From Paramecium sonneborni (taxonomy: Eukaryota > Ciliophora > Oligohymenophorea > Peniculida > Parameciidae), in the NCBI GenBank assembly GCA_905182985.1, contig CAJJDN010000099.1, positions 212,040 to 276,039 on the forward strand: DNA of 64,000 nucleotides. The letters are read 5' to 3'. Below the pieces are notes generated by a model. That model ran no database searches and was not told where the DNA came from. It was given only the letters and a program-made list of their open reading frames with translations. This document shows positions 24,566-38,000 of this stretch, in pieces (the first letter of the stretch is position 1; each line of letters begins with the position of its first letter). Made by a program: the position numbers and the translations under genes.

Positions 24566-27500
24566 TCATAATTTCATTTTTCTATAAGATTAATCTGGAG
24601 TTAGAATAGCACTTTCAAGAGGTTAATCCATATCTGAGTCTTTTTCCCATCTGTAAGTAGGAATATTTTCAGATTAAATTAGTTCAGAACCATTAGTATT
24701 ATAATGTTTTTTAATTTCTTATTTAGGATTATCATCAGATACAATTTGTTATTCTCTTTCTTCATCTAGAAATTCATTACAATCTTAATCTAAACTAAAA
24801 GAATATGATTCAAAATATACTAGTTATTATTATTAGTAGCTTTTTGATCATCTGAGGAATCTTGTTGATCTATATCTTGATCAGTAAAATTTTATTATTT
24901 AATACAGACTTTTTGAATAAGTTTTTTAGAATAAGCTTCCCAAGCTTTATAAAGAATAAGAACTGTCAAATAATCATGTAAAATGTTAAAATTAGCTTTA
25001 AGATGTAATATAGGTGATATATTGCTTCTTTATAAGTAGTGATTTCTTCTATAATACATTAATCTTAATTGCATTTCTTTATTGAATTATTTAATTTTCT
25101 TAATAGAAGACAAGGGACCAATTTTAAAGACTTCTTCACGATAACAAACACGAAATAATTCATACATTAATTAATTATATTGAATGTATCCATAATGATC
25201 ACTAATAATATTAAATATAAAATTATATACCATTATATTTAAAATGAAGATGCTAATTTTCCAACATCCCAAAGATTTTCATCAATTCCACCTCCTAAAG
25301 GTTTTCCAATATCTAAAAGAAAACGACAAAGAAATTTATAATGCATAGCTTATCCTTAAGTTTCTGATGAGTATTTACACCAAATTGTTTTAATTTTATC
25401 AACATTTTCAACATAGGTTTGAATCATAGAATTTTATAACATAAAGAATTGTTCAAATTATTCTACTAAACCTAAAACAAACAAGTTTAGGAGTACATAA
25501 TTAGAGAGTAACATAAATAAGAAAAAATAGATTTGATTATATATACTCCCACAATATTATTCATCTTCTGAACAATAAGGATTATAAAATATAGTATCTG
25601 TCATAATTGTTCTCCAATCATCACCTGATGCACATTTAAATAGTGCTAACATGGCTTAGGCTATATTTTGAAAGTTTATTTAATCATCCATTACTTAACC
25701 TTTTTCTAAATGTCCATACATTTAACAACCAAATAATGCAAAAATAAACATTGTTATTATAAGAATACAAAATATTTTACCTAAGAAAGGCATTGCAAAT
25801 ACCATTACTCTCATTAATCTTTAGAGATTAATTAATCCCTAAAATATCAAGATTATTCTTAAACATCTAAGTGCAAAAAATAATCTTAAAAATTAATATC
25901 CTTTCTCTGCTGGAGATGATTTAAAATAAAGTAATGCCCATTCTGATTAATAATCAGCAATTATATCAATAATTGCTATTATTATCAAAAAGAAATAGAA
26001 TCTTCTCCAATTATTATCAAAGTAACGATTCACTCCTAAAGCTAAAAAGTTAAATAAATTCCACACAATATACAAATACATTAAAGTATTATGAATATTA
26101 TTTAAACTCTTAAAAAAGGTTTCATCCATCTCAAAGTAAAATAATAATTAAACCACAAGATCTAATAATAGAAAACAAAACATTATTTTTTGAATTGTAG
26201 AATTATTTATTAAATTAGAAGCAAACTTTCTTATTGCTGACGTAGGAGGTGATGAATAAATTGGAAAATCTTTAATAATTATTTATGATATTTCCATGAA
26301 TTCAACCTATGCTTTAGTTACATCTGATCTTTCTATTTTACTTTAATTTGCTTTCAAGTTTGAAAATAAAACACCTGTAAATAAACTTAAAAAAAACATA
26401 GATCCAATAAAACAAAAAACTAAAAAAAAGAAATATGTCTATATATAACTATTAAATGCAATTGGTCCGAATTCTGAACTTTAACTATTTTCTGCAATTT
26501 ATAAAATCTCACCCCATCCATCAAAAGTTGAAACTACGAATAAAGTTGGAATAGCAATTGTTATATTATCAAAATTATGTTTATAATTAACCCAAGTTAA
26601 ATTTTGTTCTTAACATTCTTTCTTATTCACATTGAATTATACTTTATCTTCACAATATCCAAATTACTGTTCATATAAAATTATACCATATACTCCAAAT
26701 ATTATCCATACTGAAAACATTGTTATTAAAACATTCCAAATATCTGCCAAAGATCTACCTAATGCTAATCTTAATTTATCTAACCAAGATAATCTATACA
26801 TCAGTTTCATCACTCTAAAATAACCAAAATACATTAAAAACTTTAATATTGGTTTCTCTTCATCATTTTATAAATAATAAAAGAAAAATGATATAATGTA
26901 AATTACATCAATTATTTACCAAATATATGTTATATATGATCCTTTATTTATCCACATTCCTTTTGCTATACTACCTATTACTATCTCAATTAAAAAAACC
27001 ATATTTGCCATAAATTGCAATTTTTCTGGATAGTTTTCCGAATCTTTTTCGTAATCATTATATGTTTTCAATGCAAAAATTATTATTGAAAAATACAGAG
27101 TTAAATCCATAAAATAATTAAAATATTTTGATGTCACCACTTTACAACAAAGTATTCTTACATAATTTTCTTTCGAGAATATATATAAGGATTACTTACA
27201 TTATATACCTTCATATAATTATGGATTTTTATTTAAAATTTCTTTGTGTACTTATTCTATTTATATAATAAATATATCAATACTTATTGATTTCATCAAA
27301 TTTGTGATTGGTGTTTATTTGGTTTTCTTTATTGGATTATCACTCAAATGAGCTTATGAAATTAATGGTTTTAAATTTAATTAGAATTCTTAAATTTCCT
27401 GTTCTTCTGTTATTTATGAATTTTCATCTTCTTATTATTCATTATTTTTATCATCATCTTTTTCAATAGAATTGTCTTATTCCATCATTTCCTTATCTAT

Positions 27501-30500
27501 TGCTCCAAATCCATCTAATAAAATTGCTAATACTAATCCATATGTTATATAATTCAATACTATCACCATAGAATATGAATAAATTACAGCAAAAACATAA
27601 TTTATATTTCCACCCATTACATATACACCATACCAGTCATCATTAGTCATTATATTAAATATAGTCATAAATGCTTTTAATATATTTTCATATGAATGTA
27701 ATTATCCAAGAGCATCTGTTTAATCAAAAAAACCTGCATACATTTCCATTCCAATCATAGCATAGATAAATATCACTAAAAACATTAAAAACGTCAAATA
27801 TATGTATTATTTAAATGTTCTTTATGCTATATGACCTATTGCTACTGCCATTTTATTATATTTCAAAACTCTATAAAATAATAAACATTTTGTTCCTCTT
27901 ATCAAACGTAAATTTTATTCATTTAAACTTGTCATCAATGAACTCCTCATTGTAAGTTCAATAAAATTCAAAATCACTATACATGATTATAACACATAAT
28001 CAAGACTATTTGTAATATCTTTCCAAGAAAATGCAAAAAATCTCAGAATTAATTCAGAACATAAAAATATTGTTGAAATATCCTCTACTTTTGATATTGT
28101 TATTGAATTAGCAATTCCTTACAAAGAGAGAAAAGTAAAATTTATCAATATTACACAATCAAAAAATAATTGACATATTTATGATGTAACAAGTAAATAT
28201 GAATATTTCTTTATTGTATCAATCTTTCCATATAAACCCAACTTCCAAATCTAAATATCAATTAAATTTAATCTTTTTAATACATCTCTAAAATTAAATA
28301 ATCTTTTTTCATTCAACTTTAATACATCATTTCCTGACCATGTTTTCTTTTATATTAAACTTTGTTGTATATCTTTCCTTCTTAATAATCTATATTAAAA
28401 TTCATTGGATGTCTAATTAATTTTATTCTTTTATATTTTAGTATTTATCTTTAATGAAACCCCTTCATAATTTAAATAATATCCTTATATGTAAACATAA
28501 TATTGATCTTGTTTTTTTATTAAAAATGGAACATGTTGATCTATTTCATAAGCTTTTAATTTATAAGACTTTTTCATACTCAATTTTTGATTAAGGATTT
28601 TTTATTCTATTGAATTGTTTGTTTCATTTTAATTATTTTCTGTAAAATTGAAAATTATTCTTTTCACTTTTCGAATAGGAAATTTACAAATTTATTTTTT
28701 ATCCAGGAACACTTGCTAAATTTTTTTTTATTTTATATCTGGATATACGATAGGAATTTTTAGGTATCTCATATTGATAATTTCTTTCTCTAATTCTTTT
28801 TTCTCACAATCAGGTAAACTAATAATGAGCGAATCTCATACTTCAAAGTAGGTAGAACATCTGCTTCACTTTTAAATTCTTATTGAATCTATTAATTAAC
28901 ACAAGATTGCAATTATGAAAATTAATATGATTTAAGCGAATCTAAAATCTATATTTCAATTTCATCTTCAGTATATTTTTTGATATTAATTCTTTTTTAT
29001 TTTTATGACAAAATTAAAAATTTTGGTAATAAAAGATTCTTAATAGTAAAATTTTAGATAGAAATCCATATTCTTCTAATCCAATTAATCTACTAATAAT
29101 AATTAACAATAATCTTTTACATCTTCAATTTATTCCTCATTCTTTTTTTATTTTGCAGATAAAATTCTTGTTTTATTATTTGACACTTTTTCATGATTAA
29201 TTTCTTCTAATCTAATATTACGATAATTAGTCCTTAAAGATTATCTATATCTTTAAATAACTTAAAAGAAATCTCTATAACGTAAAAATGCAACATCAAA
29301 AACATTTATAATATCTCTTTCAGGTATTTCTCTATTTTCTTTAATTTTTTATTCAATTTTTTTTCGTTCCTCTTCTTAAGCATTTTCTTCTGTAGCCTCT
29401 GCATAATGAATTTTAATAACAGCAATAACTAAATTAAATCCAAAAAATCCACAAACAAATATAATTAATAAATAATAAAGCCAAATCCAAGGATGGTATA
29501 TTCTCATTGTATAAAACATAACCCAACTCCAATCATCCATTGTTATAGTTCTTAAAACTTAACCATAAGAATATATAACATTATTAAACGAAGTTGGAAG
29601 CTTAGGAGTATATTATGAATATAAACATGACATGCCTTCTTCAAAACATAAATTTTAATTACATTAAATCCATCCATCTGTTTCATCTCCATTATTATAC
29701 TAACATCTATAATTAAATAAACCTTAAAATAAAAAAACTCCACAAATTGCAAAAAATACTGAAAATAGTCCTACTATCATTAAAGCTTCCAGTAAAAATT
29801 TAAATGATTATTTTAATGCTTTTAACATAACTCCTAATCCAGCAAATATATCTCCCAAATAAAATAACAATGTAATTACTCTTAATGGAGATACATCTAC
29901 TACAAATGTTTCTGGATATGTTAAATTTAAAACATATATAATTACTAATATGCAATCCATTATATCTTAAAAGTTTTTAAAGAATGCTCCTTTTGGTATT
30001 ATCATTCCTGATGCTATTATTCGTAAACATAATTCTATTAAAAAACATATCATTATCGCTCTTTCCATATTAATAGTTGACTATTGATCTTATTTTGTTT
30101 ATGAATATATATATAGAGTAACATTTAATAAAATTAAAAACGACATGCAAATCTTAAAAAAAACACTTTGAACTATTTTCTTACATAATATAGGTATAAA
30201 TAATGAATAATATACAATACGTTTTCTTAATTTTAAAAATTATTTATCATCATTATAAGCCTAATTATTTTTTATTAAATTACATTAAGTTCATATTTAA
30301 GTCTTTCAAATCCATGTAAATCAACTAATTTTACATAATATGGATCTTCAAATGGATTTCGTTCGTATAACTTCTCAAATTTCCTTTTTATTTTATATTC
30401 TTCTTATTCATTTTCTTAATAAACGTCATCTTCGCTTTCTGATAGATTTTATTAATTTTTTTTTGTATAGTTAATTTACAATTTTGATTAAAATACATTT

Positions 30501-31069
30501 TTTTGGCTTACACGTGATTTTTTTAAAGACTTTTATGATAATACTTCACTATTTTATGAAATAAGCTATTAATCTCCATCACATTGTTTTTAAATATTAA
30601 TATCCTATTTTCTTCCCCATTTATGTTCAAAATCAATAAATTGTATTTTTAAAATTGATCTATCTTAACTATCTGACATATCTAAATGATTAATTAAATC
30701 TTATTCAAAGGACATATTAGGTATAATAAATTTGTCTTGCCCTTAATAAAAAGAAGACTATGCTTATTACAAAATTTCTAAATTATCTCTCAATATTATA
30801 GATTAATTTGATGATCTTTTTTCTGATTCTGAATCACTTGAAAAAGATGATGAGCTTTATGATAAACCCTTATTCATAGAAATATTCACTTTTTTTTTAC
30901 TTTTTATAGATGAAACTGAATGTTTACTTCCCAACATTCGATTTTTACCATCGTCTTAAAAGAAGTTTGTTATACTCACTTTTCTATTTGCAATTTCTTT
31001 AGATATTGAGAAACGTTTTTTGGAAGTCCGAATAGTTTCAGGCATCTTTCTATCAATTATTTTCTGCAT
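24566..31069 (-). CDS. Four-domain voltage-gated cation channel (Cav/NALCN-like alpha subunit)
   Basis: A pore-forming subunit of about 2,100 residues with four repeats of six membrane helices, like Cav, Nav and NALCN channels. Such channels carry Ca2+ or mixed currents and in ciliates control ciliary beating. The start is MQKIIDRKMPET, with a long serine-rich cytosolic N-terminus. Pore loops are readable: repeat I ITMDDWSWVMF (29515-29552), repeat II IMTNDDWYGVYV (27625-27650), repeat III VSTFDGWGEI (26510-26540), repeat IV CASGDDWRTIM (25605-25640). Each residue aligned with the Cav EEEE ring is aspartate. S4-like segments carry spaced Arg/Lys (LRLIRGTKCLLFYRVLKY). The C-terminus has an EF-hand-like stretch (CDHYGYIQYNQLMYELF) after a 29-base intron, then an acidic tail. 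Exact exon borders elsewhere were not all resolved. Confidence 0.88.
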
Positions 31070-31582
31070 TTTCCTTTATTATATATTAATGATATTATTT
31101 CAATAATTTCAATGCTGTATATATTAATATATGAGCATTTAAATAATAATGAAATCTTTAATAAAGTAATTTCTTCTTACAATAGAATGCAAAACTTCTT
31201 GTTATATATTTTATGTTATAAATTGTTGAAATATTATTATATTTTTTTAGTAAAAATACTTCTCTCTTTGTTTCTGTTCCTAAAATCAAAGTTAGATTTA
31301 AGTTTAATTTCACCAATTTTAGTTGTTGTTTTATTTAAGTTATGATGAATATAAATTATAATTTTTTAATGAATATTTACATTATTCAATAATTTATCAT
31401 TTATTATTGATTATCTCTTATAATTAAAGTAAAATTTGATAATTCTATTTTTAAAAGATTGAAATTCTATATGTCATAAAAAAAAGTAAGAATTTTGAAA
31501 ATTTATAAAAATATAATTAATTGTAAATGAAATTCTGAAAATAAAAATGAAAACTTGATATTAATTAAATTTTATTTATTTT
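31070..31582. promoter_or_regulatory. Shared upstream region of channel and kinase genes
   Basis: About 510 bases between two divergent gene starts. It contains a plus-strand frame (31112-31345) of hydrophobic low-complexity residues without glutamine codons, which I take as chance. Long T and A runs are present. No conserved promoter element can be named for ciliates by eye. Confidence 0.4.
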
Positions 31583-32524
31583 ATGCTCCATAAATCAAGA
31601 TCAAGATTACCCCCTCAATTATTGATTACTCCTAAATATGATGAAAATCTCGTAATTTGTAAAACCTAAGAAGATGTAACAAAGGAGCATAGAAGAAATA
31701 CAAGTTACTAATAAAGACCTAAGCAGTAGAAATATAATTTTCAGTTGTGCCATCAGATTGGAAAAGGATAATTTAGTAAAGTTATGCTTGTCAAGTAATA
31801 ATTAATATAATGAGCATTTAGAAATGCAGGTATTTTTTATGCTTTGAAAATGATTGACAAAAAATTGATTTAAAAGTACAATATTGGTTAATAAGTGTAA
31901 AGAGAGATTGATATCTAATCATCAATATAACATTAAAATATTGTTAAAGTATTTGGCAATTTTCAAGACAATGATTATATCTATTTAATAACTGAATATT
32001 GTGAGAAAGGAAATTTATACTAAAAATAATTCTCTAAGGAGGAAATTAAAAAAATAATAAAATAAATATTAATAGGAATATAATTTCTACATTCAATGGG
32101 TATAATGCATAGAGATGTGAAACCAGAAAACATCTATTTAACATAGAATGATATAATTAAAATAGGAGACTTTGGATTTTCTAATTATAGAGGTAGAAGA
32201 AAAACATTTTGTGGTACTCCTGAATATATGCCTCCAGAGATTGTACTTTCTTAAGGTAATAAAAATTACTACTATAATGGTTATGATGAAAGAGTAGATA
32301 TATGGGCTATTGGAATTTTATTATTTGAATTATGTAATAATACAGTTCCTTTTCGTGATTCTGATAGAAATAAATAACAAGATAGAATTTGTAGGGAGGC
32401 TGTACAATTTAAAGATGATTAAGATCTTAATCTTAATGATTTTATTCAAAAATGTTTAAAAAAAGATCCTAATCTCAGGGCTTCAATATAAGAGTTATTG
32501 ATACATCCCTACTTATAAATTTGA
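31583..32524 (+). CDS. Serine/threonine protein kinase (about 300 aa)
   Basis: A compact kinase with nearly all of the protein as catalytic domain. The 27-base intron 31795-31821 (GTA...TAG) lies just after the glycine loop GKGQFSKV. Motifs in order: ALKMIDKK (ATP-binding lysine), [16 protein letters not shown] (catalytic loop), KIGDFGFSN (DFG), [12 protein letters not shown] (activation segment with PPE in place of APE), [16 protein letters not shown] and the closing HPYL. The catalytic lysine and both aspartates are present, so it should be active. The [10 protein letters not shown] segment resembles the Aurora/Plk/SgK group, but I cannot place it further. It ends 47 bases before the next plus-strand gene. 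Confidence 0.9.
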
Positions 32525-32571
32525 TAATTAATTAATTTCATTAAATTTATATAATTACTGATATTTTAAAA

Positions 32572-33892
32572 ATGAAAACAAGTTCACTTAAATCAAAACT
32601 TAATGGATCCAAAATGGATGATTTTGATAATCAAAATACTTAAGTAAAATATTTAATAAATTTAGAATTTGATTAAACTTACAACATAGGTAGAAAGACT
32701 TACTTAAGTATTAAATATGAAAATTGAATAAGTTGACATGTTGAATAAATAATTTGAGCTTTAGAAATCAATTACTAAACCTAAGGAAATTGAAGAGTTG
32801 ATCTCAGTAAATTTATTATCTAATTTTTAGACAGTTGAAGAATAAACTAAAGAAATTGAAAAATGGGCAGAAAAATATCAAAAATTACAATAACAAAATT
32901 TACAATTATAATAAAAGAATGATGAATTAGAATAAGTTGTTAATTTACTTTAAAATAATGCAACCTAATAATATATTAATTATAACGATAATTTACCATC
33001 CTTAAAGGAAATTTAGTCTAAATAAAATTAATAAAGTAATATAAGGAAAGTTGAAAATTAGAATCACAATGAACAGTTGAACAATATTAACACTCAAAAT
33101 CTTTAAAAAAAATAGGAAGAAATTAATCAATTAAAATTCTAGCTATCATAAATTTAATAAGAATTGTTGAATGAAAAATAATTACATAGAGAATTAATTA
33201 TTGCAGAAGAAGCAAGGGTTAGAGATTAAGAAAGAAAATCATTCAATTAATACAAATAAGACACATAAAGTTAATTGCTTTTATAAAAAAAATAAATTGA
33301 TACTTTATAGAAATAATTAGATAATTCTTATAATTTTGATGAAAAATCTATTAATCGTTCTTAAATTAAAGAATTAAATGAATAATTTCCTTAAAATATC
33401 AAAATTGTTGGGTTATTAGACAATGATGTTCAAAATTTATAAACTGCTAATAGATAATCTTATATTCCAAAACTATAGAAAGAATAAACCATATCAAATT
33501 AATAATATTAATTAGATAAATTTCCTAATTTTTAACCCCAAACTTAAAGAATAGGACCTTTATAAAATACTTCTTTTTCACTTGAAGGAGTTTCTCCTAC
33601 CGAATTATAATTTCAACCAAATAATATTAATTAAATTTAAGAATAAATAAATTAAACAATGGCTTAAATAGAAAAATCAATAATATAAGTTGATTTGATG
33701 AAGTAGACAAATTATCTTCAAAAGAAAATAGTTCAAGAATAAATTCAACCTTCCAATTCTAATAGTTTATTAAATTCTCAATTCCAATAATAATAATTAA
33801 ATATTAAATAATTAGAACCCTAAAAAGCTTTCTCATAAGTAGGCCAATAATCAAATAACTTCTATTAATTTAATTAAAAATAGTATTTTTGA
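32572..33892 (+). CDS. Coiled-coil, glutamine-rich protein
   Basis: Starts MKTSSLKSKLNGS. Two short introns near 32642-32663 and 32692-32720 are likely, because TGA codons otherwise interrupt. From about 32730 the frame is open to TGA at 33890-33892. The central 250 residues are a strong heptad coiled coil (VDMLNKQFELQKS, EIEKWAEKYQKLQQQNL, LQQKNDELEQVVNLLQ). The C-terminal third is Q/N/P/S-rich and probably disordered. There is no membrane segment. It is likely a cytoskeletal or basal-body structural protein by analogy, but nothing specific is seen. Confidence 0.7.
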
Positions 33893-34419
33893 TATATTAT
33901 CTAAGTTGTATTTTTTGAGATCATTTTAAACTTATAAATTTATATAATATGTGTTAACCAAGAATTCTTGGAATGATAAAAAAATTACTAAATTATTTGT
34001 AAATAAACTTAAATAATTTGCTATAAGTAATAATTTATTATTACGTATTATCTCAATTATAATGAATATTTATTTTTTTTAAATCTAAATTTTTATTATA
34101 AATGAAAGTAATAAGGAAGTTTATTTTAACAGAAATAATTTCTAAAAATTATTGAATATCTGCAAAGTATTATTAATAATTAGATAAAACTACAGAATAT
34201 GAGTTATTACATAAGTTCAGCAGGCTACTGTTCTTTTATAATAACTGAACTTATTTCTATAACTTTGTAATTTAATACAAAAAACAGTAATAAAAAGTTG
34301 TTGATTTAAACAACTGGAGCTAATGTAATTTTGTGTATTTAAATAATCAAAAAAAGTAGTTTTGAATTATTTATCATATATAGTAATTGTAAAGAATTAA
34401 AAATTCAATAATAAAATAT
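33893..34419. other. Gene-free gap containing two hairpins
   Basis: About 525 bases with no convincing reading frame on either strand, unusually long for this window. It contains the paired inverted repeats described separately at 34202-34315. The rest is featureless A+T-rich sequence. Confidence 0.5.
34202..34315. ncRNA. Candidate structured RNA (two hairpins)
   Basis: Hairpin 1 has a perfect 10-base stem, ATAAGTTCAG (34211-34220) with CTGAACTTAT (34245-34254), over a 24-base loop. Across a small internal loop the stem extends by AGTTAT (34202-34207) with ATAACT (34259-34264). Hairpin 2 follows after about 30 unpaired bases: AGTTGTT (34296-34302) with AACAACT (34309-34315) over a six-base loop. 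The linker contains ACAAAA, which fits the ANANNA hinge of H/ACA guide RNAs, and the internal loop of hairpin 1 sits where such RNAs have a pocket. Hairpin 2 is short and I see no clear 3' ACA box. The class and the transcribed strand are unproven. Confidence 0.3.
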
Positions 34420-34788
34420 ATGGATAATGTTAAAATGTTTTTAAGTATGCTGAATATATAGAGTACAAAAGAGAGTGAATGTCAAAAAGATGAATTAAAT
34501 GATTCAATTGATTTATATATAGAATCAAAGATTAGTGAAGTAGAAATAAAGATTGTGAAGTACTTACATGGAATGGGAGTTTAGACTAAAACAGATCCAG
34601 GTTAAAAGGAATAATAATATTGGAATTCGAAAAGACATGAGAGTAATAAGAAATTAGAACAATTTTGGAGTAGTAACAATTTATCAATGAATTCTTCATT
34701 AACTCGTTTATTGAAGAGTAGATAATCTCAAACATTTTAAGATTTTGGACAGAGTGGAATATTTGTTCAAGATTTTGGAACTTACTGA
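34420..34788 (+). CDS. Small hypothetical protein (122 aa)
   Basis: A 123-codon frame starting MDNVKMFLSMLN and ending GTY then TGA at 34786-34788. It has no intron, contains TAA/TAG glutamines and has a serine-rich second half (FWSSNNLSMNSSLTRLL). No domain, signal or membrane segment is seen. The same frame stays open for 84 codons after this TGA, up to the next TGA at 35039-35041, and includes a hydrophobic run (YIGSLLFSILLWLLSE). I keep the TGA as the stop because no short intron restores frame. Confidence 0.5.
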
Positions 34789-35098
34789 TAACCAAGTTCA
34801 TAAACAGTTGAGTTAAGTGATTTTAGATATATAAATTTAATTCTTATGAAATATATATATATAGGATCATTATTGTTCAGTATTTTATTGTGGTTATTAA
34901 GTGAAAAAATTAAATATGTGTAGTTTTTGAACACAAAAATATAAATTATTTTAAATGGACAAGAACTAGTTTATAGAAATTTCTAGAGCATTTAAATTTA
35001 ATAGTTTTTAATTAACTAAAATATGATTACTAGTGAGTGATAAATCGATTAATGTATATGAACAATAATATTTTTATAATATTGGGAATATTTTACAT
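34789..35098. other. Gap downstream of small gene
   Basis: The frame of the preceding gene continues here to 35041 after its TGA, with one hydrophobic stretch. No independent evidence of a gene was found. It lies between the 3' ends of converging genes. Confidence 0.35.
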
Positions 35099-38000
35099 TC
35101 ATTCATATTCACTGACAGCTTCTAAAATGCATGCAATTGACCAAGCTTGAGCTCTACATGAAAATACATTGTATTCTCCATTTCCATTAGTCATTTCTGG
35201 TAAGGAATACCTAAATATATTTTTTAAAAAGATATACCATTCATTTTAATGTAGAGTCGTTTTGTGATTGGATAAATAAGAATAAAATAATTATCTATCG
35301 ATATGTTCTTTGCCATGAATAGCAATTAAGGCCTTAATAAAATATCCATACACCCAAACCCATTCTGGTCCATTATGATAAGAGAAACCATGAGATACAT
35401 TGAAGATGTGTGATTAATCACTGTTATCATAAAAATGAACATATTCTGAAGCAGCAGGATCAAGTGTCTTTACACCAATTGAATTTTCTCTTAATAGGTA
35501 TGCTTCAACAGAAGCTAAATGGAACATGGCTTTTTCTTTATTGAATAACTCTGGTGCTAAACCAATAGCAATACTAGCATTGCATCTTAATTAATATTCA
35601 TTTCTAGGTTTCGAAGATTTTACAAGATCTTTATATATTTGTCGATGTCTGACATGCTTTTCTACAATATGATAATCTTAGTAATTTGGATCATGTTATT
35701 TAGGAATATAATAATATTTCTCAAAATTTACAACCAAAAAATGAGACCATTCCTTAAAAAGTAATTTCTTACCATTAGGACAAATTACTCCATCAAATGG
35801 ATAATGTGATGAACTATGAGTAACAAAGTCTAAACAAACTTTAAGAAGAGCAGTCAATTCTATTGGTGCTCCATCTCTACTTGTAGCAGGAATTCCTCTA
35901 TTAACATCAGACGATCCCATTTTATCCATCCAAGTTAAACAATTTAACCAATTACCTCCAACAATAAAACCAGTTTATTCATCCAAACATAATGAAATAT
36001 TAAATCCCTCTGATTACATGCAATTATCAATTTAACTTCCTGCTCTCCATTCTCTAAATTTAATACCTGTAGCATGACTTTGAAAGATCTTTTAAATAAT
36101 TTCTGCAACAGTTTTTTTAATAACAACTCCTTATGATTTTAATTAGTAGTGTTTGTCCATATCATCATCTAGAAATACCATTTAAACCTCTTCATTTAAT
36201 ATTTCGGATTTTTAAGCATATTAAATATAATCTTTGACAGCTTTAATATACCACCAACATGCATCTCTGCAATTATATCTTGGATTATTAGTTGAATCTA
36301 ATAAATTAGGAATAAGTCCATGTCTTAAACAGGAACCAAAAGTTAGTAATGCTTCTTTGGCTTCAGATATTAATCCATTTTCAAGATAGATTCCTTTAAA
36401 GGATATAAAAGTATCTCTTCCCCATGATCTGGCCCAACCTGTTGTAAAATGTGGTAATCCTGCTGCCATAGATTTAGAGAAAGGTAAATCTGCAATGAAT
36501 TAATATGATGCTAATTTCAATTCTCTTTTAAATTATGAGGTTTAAAAATTTGTTATTGATAACATTGAATGATTATAGATGAAATCTACAAATTTACAGA
36601 AATAGGATGGAATATGATAACGTGGGATATTTTTAATTTGATTTGTGATAGTATTGATAAGTTTGGAGAGTTGTAAAAGTGAGAGTTGATATTAAACTCT
36701 ATCATTTAAATAATCAAGTAACCAATTTCCATTTCTCAAATTTTCACAGATAGGATGTGCTAAATTATTAATAGTTTATGCTTCTCTAGTAGCAGAACGA
36801 GGACCAGCAAAACCAGCATAAATAAGTTATCTATAATTGGGAATGAAATATAATCCTTTGTTATTTTTATCTCTTTCTTCTGGTTCTGACATAAAGAGTA
36901 AATAATTAAGTTATGATGATGTTAATTCATTAAAAAGTTATTATTATGAATTATCATTAAATATAAGATCTAATGATTATAGATTATTTTATTATTCTGG
37001 AATAATTTGACATTCAAGTACAGCAGTAAATGAAGAAGGTAATTTAACAAAGTTTAGATGATTATCTTAGATTTCTGCAAATTCTCTAATATTTGAATGT
37101 TAAATAATTCTGACTTAAGATGCTTAAATGAATTGATTATTCTATTGAGGATGTTATATAAAATCGTCATGATAGAAGATGGCATCAACTTTAACAAGTT
37201 ATCCTGGTAATTTGATAGATGTAAAGGTATTAGGGATTCCAAATGAAGGTACAGTAATTAATACTTTAGATCTGCATTTATCTTAAGTTTCTCTAGTAAT
37301 GATTTGTATGGTATCACCATAATTTTAACAAAAGATAAAAGGGAAATCGGTATTAAGTTCTTTTTTAATTTAATGTAATTTGAGTCTAACAAGTTCCATG
37401 GTTGTATGTATTTTCATAGGATTAGGTTCAACAATAAGTTTTCTATTAATTTAATCAATCCAATTAGAATTAACTTTATATTTATATTCATATGATCCTT
37501 CATTTAAGGTGAGAGTGGAAGTATAAATATTGTTATTTGTAGAATTTAAAATTAATCCAGTTGACCATTGATTCCATGATCCAAATACTTCCACATATTG
37601 ATTAGGTAATCCATCATATCGAAATGCAACAACAGATTATCTTTCAATTACTAATTATTCTTATGGTTAATCAATAGTGTATTATCGTCTCTCATCTACA
37701 ACTGATAATTTATTTGGTAAGAATTGATCATATCCTCTAACAGATCCACCCATACAACCACTAAAAGATATTAATGAAGCTATAGGTAATTAATGTTTAT
37801 ATCCATGAGTAGATAATAGTGATTCATTATCATGAGATTATTCATATATCAAAGCAGGACTATATTAAGGTTAAAGTATAGTAAATGTTTCATTCATTGA
37901 TTCGAATTATTCTTATAATTTAGGTAATGATCCTATTGACATTCTTCCATCTCCACTGTAATAATGTAATTCTCTGTTTAAATGTCCTGCATCATGACAT

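Noticed and set aside
31112..31345. Plus-strand frame of 77 codons upstream of the kinase
   Set aside because: It is hydrophobic and low in complexity, has no TAA/TAG glutamine codons and lies in the promoter gap of two divergent genes. Chance is likely in A+T-rich DNA with one stop codon.
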